Origin: an uncultured Dyadobacter sp.
GTDB lineage: Bacteria > Bacteroidota > Bacteroidia > Cytophagales > Spirosomataceae
Assembly: GCF_946482605.1 (NCBI RefSeq)
Contig: NZ_CAMLSE010000007.1
Coordinates: 186,001-250,000 of the forward strand
Length of the DNA: 64,000 nt
Direction: 5' to 3'
Shown here: positions 60,216 through 64,000 of the stretch, one piece after another
Layout: every line of letters begins with the position of its first letter
How positions within the stretch are numbered: the first letter of the stretch is position 1
Position numbers and translations under genes: made by a program
Notes under the pieces: model-generated
What the model saw: the letters and a program-made list of their open reading frames with translations, nothing else
The model's database searches: none
Told to the model about the DNA's origin: nothing

Positions 60216-61371
60216 TGGCTTTATCCCAGGCCGCGCTCTGCGATCCTTTAATATATCTCCGGATCCCGGCTAGCACCGCATAGTTCATCATACAGAAATA
60301 ATAGGGAACAAAAAGTGCCTTGACCTTGATCCTGCGCCGTTCCAGGGCCCAACCTGCCAGTGCCGCCAGGTAAAATCCTGCCTGCCCCGCCAGCAACAAA
60401 TAGTAAATGGCCCCGCCCGATCGGACCACAATGAAAATATTCAGAAGCAATGCAAGGATCATCAGAAATGGCGTGACCGTCCACCGCAATACCCGGTGGC
60501 TGACGTATTGAAACGATAGTAGCGGATCATGAAACGGGTTCATCAGTTTTTTCAATCGCAGTATCGACTGGATCCCGCCTGCTGCAATGCGTACCTTTCT
60601 TTTCAGTTCCTCCTGGATGTTCTCGGAAGAAGTTTCGGAAGCGTAAGCGTCCGGTTCGTAGACAATGCGGTAACCCTGCTCGGCGATCTGCATGGAAATC
60701 ATAAAATCGTCCAGGATCGTATCGGGCTGCACCGATTTATAGAGTGACCTGCGCACACTGAACAACTCCCCCGCCGCGCCAACGACCGAATGGAGCTCCG
60801 AATCCCACTTTTTCAAGGCCGATTCATACTTCCAGTAAAATCCCTCCCCTGCCGTCGCATCCGAAACCGCATCCTGCATTACCCGCTTCTCCCCCGATAC
60901 CGCCCCTACACGGGGATCCGCGTAATGCCGGGCGATCAGCAGTAAGGCATCCCGGTTGAGAAAGGTATTGGCGTCCGTAAACACGACTACTTCCGTATCC
61001 ACCTGGTCCATCGCACGGTGCATCGCCAGGATCTTCCCGCTGCGCACCGGGGTATGCATTAGCCTGATCTGGGGATAAGCGGCGACCAGTTCCGGAGTGC
61101 GGTCGTTGGAGCCATCGGTTACGAAAAGCAGACTGAGTTTTCCGGAAGGATAAGACAGTTCCAGGGTATTGCTGATTTTCTCTTCAATGATACTTTCCTC
61201 ATTATAGGCCGCGATCACCAGCGTCAGTGAGGGAAAGTCCTGATCCAGGCCGGGTGGCAGCCGTTTGCCTTTGAAAATCCGGCGGATGCGCACCAGGATG
61301 TAAAGCAGGATACCGTAACCTAGAAAGGTGTAGAAAACAATCAATAAACTGAGCCAGAAAAGTATCTCCAT
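60199..61371 (-). CDS. Family 2 glycosyltransferase, membrane-bound
   Basis: A 390-aa inverting glycosyltransferase with an N-terminal membrane helix (ILFWLSLLIVFYTFLGYGILLYI) and about three C-terminal helices (from VTPFLMILALLLNIFIVV). The GT-A domain shows LTLVIAAYNEESIIEEKI, LLFVTDGSNDRTPEL, VVFTDANTFLNRDALL (DxD equivalent) and AVSGEKRVM. It has the arrangement of processive or polyprenyl-dependent polysaccharide synthases. It starts 3 bp after the next glycosyltransferase, so the two are one unit. Confidence 0.93.
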   Translation of the reverse strand: MEILFWLSLLIVFYTFLGYGILLYILVRIRRIFKGKRLPPGLDQDFPSLTLVIAAYNEESIIEEKISNTLELSYPSGKLSLLFVTDGSNDRTPELVAAYPQIRLMHTPVRSGKILAMHRAMDQVDTEVVVFTDANTFLNRDALLLIARHYADPRVGAVSGEKRVMQDAVSDATAGEGFYWKYESALKKWDSELHSVVGAAGELFSVRRSLYKSVQPDTILDDFMISMQIAEQGYRIVYEPDAYASETSSENIQEELKRKVRIAAGGIQSILRLKKLMNPFHDPLLSFQYVSHRVLRWTVTPFLMILALLLNIFIVVRSGGAIYYLLLAGQAGFYLAALAGWALERRRIKVKALFVPYYFCMMNYAVLAGIRRYIKGSQSAAWDKAKRKSA

Positions 61372-61374
61372 AAA

Positions 61375-62292
61375 TTAGCGGGTCAACGGAAAGCCAAGGT
61401 TTAAGCTATCCGGCCTGTTGCTGAAATGCCAGGTAATGGCACGCAAAAAAACCGGGATAAAGTGGTACTCTTTGTTTTTGATATACTGAAAGATATTGCG
61501 CGGGACGACTGCGGCCAGGAAATAGCAGCAAAAAATGAAGAAAGTGATGCCCGGTGCGTTCTTGCGGATGAACAGGATGCGGTTTCGGTTCATGAAAAAC
61601 TCTTTAAGGGCAGTCCTTTTACCCACCGACACGGATTCCTTGTGATAGATCAATGCGCCGAGGTCCACGTGGATTTCATAGCCAGCCTTTCGGATGCGCT
61701 CGCACCAATCCAGCTCTTCGTAATAAAGGAAATAATTCTCGGCCATTCCGCCCGCTTTTTTCCAGGCTTCGCGGCTGATCATCATGGCTGCCCCGTGCGC
61801 GTAGCCGGTTACGCCCGTAAGAAAATCGTACTGCCCCCGGTCCTGTTCGAACTGCCCGATACATGCATTGCGGGCCGTATAATAGTTCATAGAGGTGTAG
61901 CCCGTGTATTGCAGCATGCCCGGGTGATCGAAGTAGTGGATCTTGGGAGAAATCATCCCGATCCGCGGATTGGCTTCCATGGTCGAAACGAGCTTACCGA
62001 TCAAACCGGCCGTCACTTCGGTATCGTTGTTGATCAGAAAAAGATATTCGCCTGTCGCAGCCGCCATCCCGATGTTGTTACCACCGGCAAACCCCGTGTT
62101 CAGCTCCGAGCGGATGAATGTCATTCCAGGGTATCGCTCCTGCCAGGCAGGCACATGATTTGCCTGGCTCCCGTTGTCGACTACGATAATTTCCAGGTTT
62201 GGATAGGTATTGACCTCCTGCAATGATTTCAGTAAATCTTCTGTCACCTTCGGCTGATTGAAATTCACTGTGACAATGGAGACTTTTTTCAT
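61375..62292 (-). CDS. Family 2 glycosyltransferase (rhamnosyltransferase-like)
   Basis: A 305-aa enzyme from the ATG at 62292. The GT-A fold begins MKKVSIVTVNFNQPKVTEDLL, with IIVVDNGSQ, FAGGNNIGMAAATGEYLFLINNDTEV (DDx block NNDTE) and YFLYYEELDWCERIRKAGY, typical of WbbL-like rhamnosyl or related transferases. A hydrophobic C-terminal stretch (FFIFCCYFLAAVVP) may tether it to the membrane. It acts with the following gene in synthesis of a surface glycan. Confidence 0.92.
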   Translation of the reverse strand: MKKVSIVTVNFNQPKVTEDLLKSLQEVNTYPNLEIIVVDNGSQANHVPAWQERYPGMTFIRSELNTGFAGGNNIGMAAATGEYLFLINNDTEVTAGLIGKLVSTMEANPRIGMISPKIHYFDHPGMLQYTGYTSMNYYTARNACIGQFEQDRGQYDFLTGVTGYAHGAAMMISREAWKKAGGMAENYFLYYEELDWCERIRKAGYEIHVDLGALIYHKESVSVGKRTALKEFFMNRNRILFIRKNAPGITFFIFCCYFLAAVVPRNIFQYIKNKEYHFIPVFLRAITWHFSNRPDSLNLGFPLTR

Positions 62293-62358
62293 AGGCAAAA
62301 CCGGCCCTTTGGATTTACTAAAATGAAGGAATAGCTGGATTGATTTGTAGAACTATTT

Positions 62359-62392
62359 CAAATTTAATAATAAAAACATAGCTTTAACCAAA
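62359..62392 (-). promoter_or_regulatory. Possible promoter of the glycosyltransferase pair
   Basis: On the minus strand TTTG (62389-62392) and TAAATTTG (62359-62366) are separated by 22 bp, slightly longer than the usual 19-20. Confidence 0.35.
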
Positions 62393-62474
62393 ATCCGGAA
62401 TTCATCAAATATTTTTCTAAAAACATGCCTGATTCATTCCGATTGGCTTTCGGCTACCAAACAAACCCGTTCGC

Positions 62475-63017
62475 GTGAAACTCAACCGCTTGCTCAACGA
62501 TTCAGAATCCGGTCATTCCTCATCCGGTCCTCAGGCTCAGGGCCTGGCACAGGTTGAGGCCAGGGTGGCAGAACTGATCGATGCCATCGAACATGCTGAT
62601 ATAGATCCGCACCGTTCCCATCACTATCAGAAACAGATAGCGGAAGCATTCGAAAGGTCTGCACAAACCCAGAAAAGAATCGCCCCGTTCAAGGAGCTGG
62701 ATCAGGATAATAATCTTTCAAGAGAGGAATTGCTGGAAGGTTTGGAAAAGCTGCTTTCGGAGAACCAGATCGACAGCCGGATCAACGCACCGAAGCGCGG
62801 CGGTAAAATGGTTCAAAAGGGCGTGATGTTTGTCCTGTCCATATTGCTCATCGTCGTCGGCTTTGCGATGATCATTATGCCGGCACCACCCAGTTTTGAG
62901 ATCTTCACTGTTTTTTATTTTAATGTAAATGATGGCGTGACGGTTATGGATCTCGTCTCGCTGCTGATTATTTTCGGGGGAGTACTTTTGTTTGTATTAA
63001 ACTTCAACAAAAAATGA
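62475..63017 (+). CDS. Small membrane protein of unknown function
   Basis: A 180-aa protein starting at GTG 62475 (no ATG nearby in frame). The first 110 residues are soluble, charged and helical (LAQVEARVAELIDAIEHAD, ELDQDNNLSREELLEGLEKL). The segment DQDNNLSREEL is reminiscent of an EF-hand calcium loop (D-x-D-x-N-x-S-x-x-E-like, partly fitting). Two membrane helices follow (GVMFVLSILLIVVGFAMIIM and MDLVSLLIIFGGVLLFVLNF). Its stop overlaps the start of the receiver-PP2C gene (ATGA), pointing to a shared signalling unit. No family recognised. Confidence 0.75.
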   Translation: MKLNRLLNDSESGHSSSGPQAQGLAQVEARVAELIDAIEHADIDPHRSHHYQKQIAEAFERSAQTQKRIAPFKELDQDNNLSREELLEGLEKLLSENQIDSRINAPKRGGKMVQKGVMFVLSILLIVVGFAMIIMPAPPSFEIFTVFYFNVNDGVTVMDLVSLLIIFGGVLLFVLNFNKK

Positions 63018-64000
63018 TCAGCTTCCGCGATCCTCCTGCAACCGTCAAAAAAATCCTCTTTGTGGAGGACAACCTGCTTTTCCGTAAGGTGGTCGAAGTT
63101 TCACTGGTCAAAGCGGGCTATAATTGCGTAGTATGTGAATCGGCTACCGAAGCGCTGCAACTATTGCTCGTGGAGACGCCGGACCTCATCCTTTCGGATT
63201 ATGATATGCCGAAAATGAATGGTTTTGACTTCCGGCAGGCCGTCTTGCTGAACCCGAACATCAGCGACATCCCCTTCGTGTTTCTAACCTCCGCCACCGA
63301 CAACAAACTGGTCCTGGAAGGCTTGAACATGTCGGCGCTGGACTTCATCAACAAGGAAACACCGATCCCGGTTATCATTACCAAGCTTAACAACATCATT
63401 AAAACCCTTGAAAATGAACATGTCCGGTCGGTAAGGGAACTAAAAGTGGCTGCCGAGACACTGAATGTCAAATCGATTCCTACGCATTCCCCTTCCGTTC
63501 AGGGTTTCCGAGTACTGTTCTGGCATAAAGGTTACAGGGGCTACCCGGGAGGCGATTTTATCGACTTCGTACAGGTCGACAGCCGGTTCTGTTTTGCATT
63601 CCTGGGGGATATCATGGGAAAGAAATGGAAGGCCTGGTTTTTCACATTCGGCTTTCTGAGTTACATCCGCGCCGCGATCCGGTTTTGCGTGCTCGACCAG
63701 GATTTTGATCTGGCTACCATCGTCCAGAAGATCAACAAGCTGATTTACCTGGACGAAAGCCTTCAAAACATTCTTTCCAGCCTATCGCTGCTGCTGCTGG
63801 ACACGCACACGGGCGACGTGCATTACACGGGCGCGGGTGACCTTCCGTTGATCGGATACCGGCACGAAACTGGTAAAACGTCCACGCTGCAATCGGCCGG
63901 GCTGCTGCTGGGCCTGCTGGAAGACGGATTCTACGATAACAAAACCATTTCCATGAAGCCTGGTGATCAGCTCGTGATCTTTACCGACGGGATGATCGAT
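63014..64000 (+). CDS. Response regulator with PP2C-type (SpoIIE) phosphatase output, cut by window edge
   Basis: The frame from ATG 63014 stays open to the right end, giving at least 329 aa. The receiver domain (about 1-125) has the acidic pair in LFVEDN, the phospho-Asp in LILSDYDMPKMNGF, Thr/Ser in VFLTSATD and Lys in FINKETP. A SpoIIE/PP2C domain follows: GYPGGDFIDFVQV, FLGDIMGKKWKAWF, YTGAGDLPLIG and VIFTDGMID, with the metal-binding Asp residues in place. Such proteins dephosphorylate an anti-sigma antagonist-type partner after phosphorylation of the receiver. The start overlaps the previous stop by 4 bp. Confidence 0.9.
   Translation, partial: MISFRDPPATVKKILFVEDNLLFRKVVEVSLVKAGYNCVVCESATEALQLLLVETPDLILSDYDMPKMNGFDFRQAVLLNPNISDIPFVFLTSATDNKLVLEGLNMSALDFINKETPIPVIITKLNNIIKTLENEHVRSVRELKVAAETLNVKSIPTHSPSVQGFRVLFWHKGYRGYPGGDFIDFVQVDSRFCFAFLGDIMGKKWKAWFFTFGFLSYIRAAIRFCVLDQDFDLATIVQKINKLIYLDESLQNILSSLSLLLLDTHTGDVHYTGAGDLPLIGYRHETGKTSTLQSAGLLLGLLEDGFYDNKTISMKPGDQLVIFTDGMID

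Overview
The window is a stretch of ordinary chromosome from a Bacteroidota bacterium, most likely a Cytophagales member close to Dyadobacter/Spirosoma. The reasons are: two proteins ending in type IX secretion (T9SS) sorting domains; lineage-typical blocks (folP-cdaA facing DUF1599-BT_3928-like DoxX-aroK, parA-parB-DUF5683-dapB-lepB, DUF3822-coaD); long signal peptidases I with a large insert; and promoter cores matching the Bacteroidota pattern TTTG-N19/20-TAnnTTTG, with few Shine-Dalgarno sequences. Base composition looks even and near 50% GC. The genus is an inference from gene content, not from a marker gene. I saw no rRNA, tRNA, CRISPR array or transposase gene.

Layout. 1-8.4 kb: isoaspartyl peptidase (cut by the left edge), a T9SS cargo protein, a lipoprotein hydrolase, serine acetyltransferase, a TetR regulator, polyphosphate kinase and an aldo/keto reductase. 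8.5-16.3 kb: pyrE with a CNNM-type CBS membrane protein, two Nudix hydrolases, DUF3822-coaD, a CBS protein, a RecD-like helicase and the tRNA threonylcarbamoylation enzyme Sua5. 16.5-22 kb: a GMC flavoprotein with a Tat-signalled small subunit and a cysteine cluster, an unusual ABC-F protein, and a periplasmic beta-propeller. 22-33.5 kb: rpsT, cdaA, folP, DUF1599, a DoxX-like protein, aroK, an outer-membrane barrel, a low-complexity lipoprotein, proS, FKBP, a Schlafen-type protein and dprA. 33.5-44 kb: branching enzyme, two tandem signal peptidases, dapB, DUF5683, parB, parA, a radical SAM/SPASM protein, and an Lrp regulator divergent from alanine dehydrogenase. 44-56 kb: a DEAD-box RNA helicase with an extraordinary leader, DinB, phospholipase C-like, Dabb, ung, apaG, a methyltransferase, two coupled polytopic membrane proteins, GH43 and a T9SS-secreted esterase. 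56-64 kb: EcsC and an MlaE-F-D lipid transporter, an Hpt phosphotransfer protein, two glycosyltransferases, a small membrane protein, and a receiver-PP2C phosphatase cut by the right edge.

The strongest unexplained signal is the leader of the DEAD-box helicase (44243-44568). Between a good promoter and the start codon lies about 250 bp bracketed by an exact 13-bp direct repeat. It is packed with perfect short hairpins and carries a 61-codon antisense ORF preceded by a Shine-Dalgarno-like GGAGG. Removing the segment between the repeats would leave an ordinary leader of about 50-60 nt, so it reads either as a small inserted element or as a duplicated-motif regulatory leader. Secondary points are the ABC-F protein with only one intact composite ATP site, a tandemly duplicated DUF1599 protein, dispersed palindromes at gene ends, and an iron-sulfur-like cysteine motif in the GMC enzyme.
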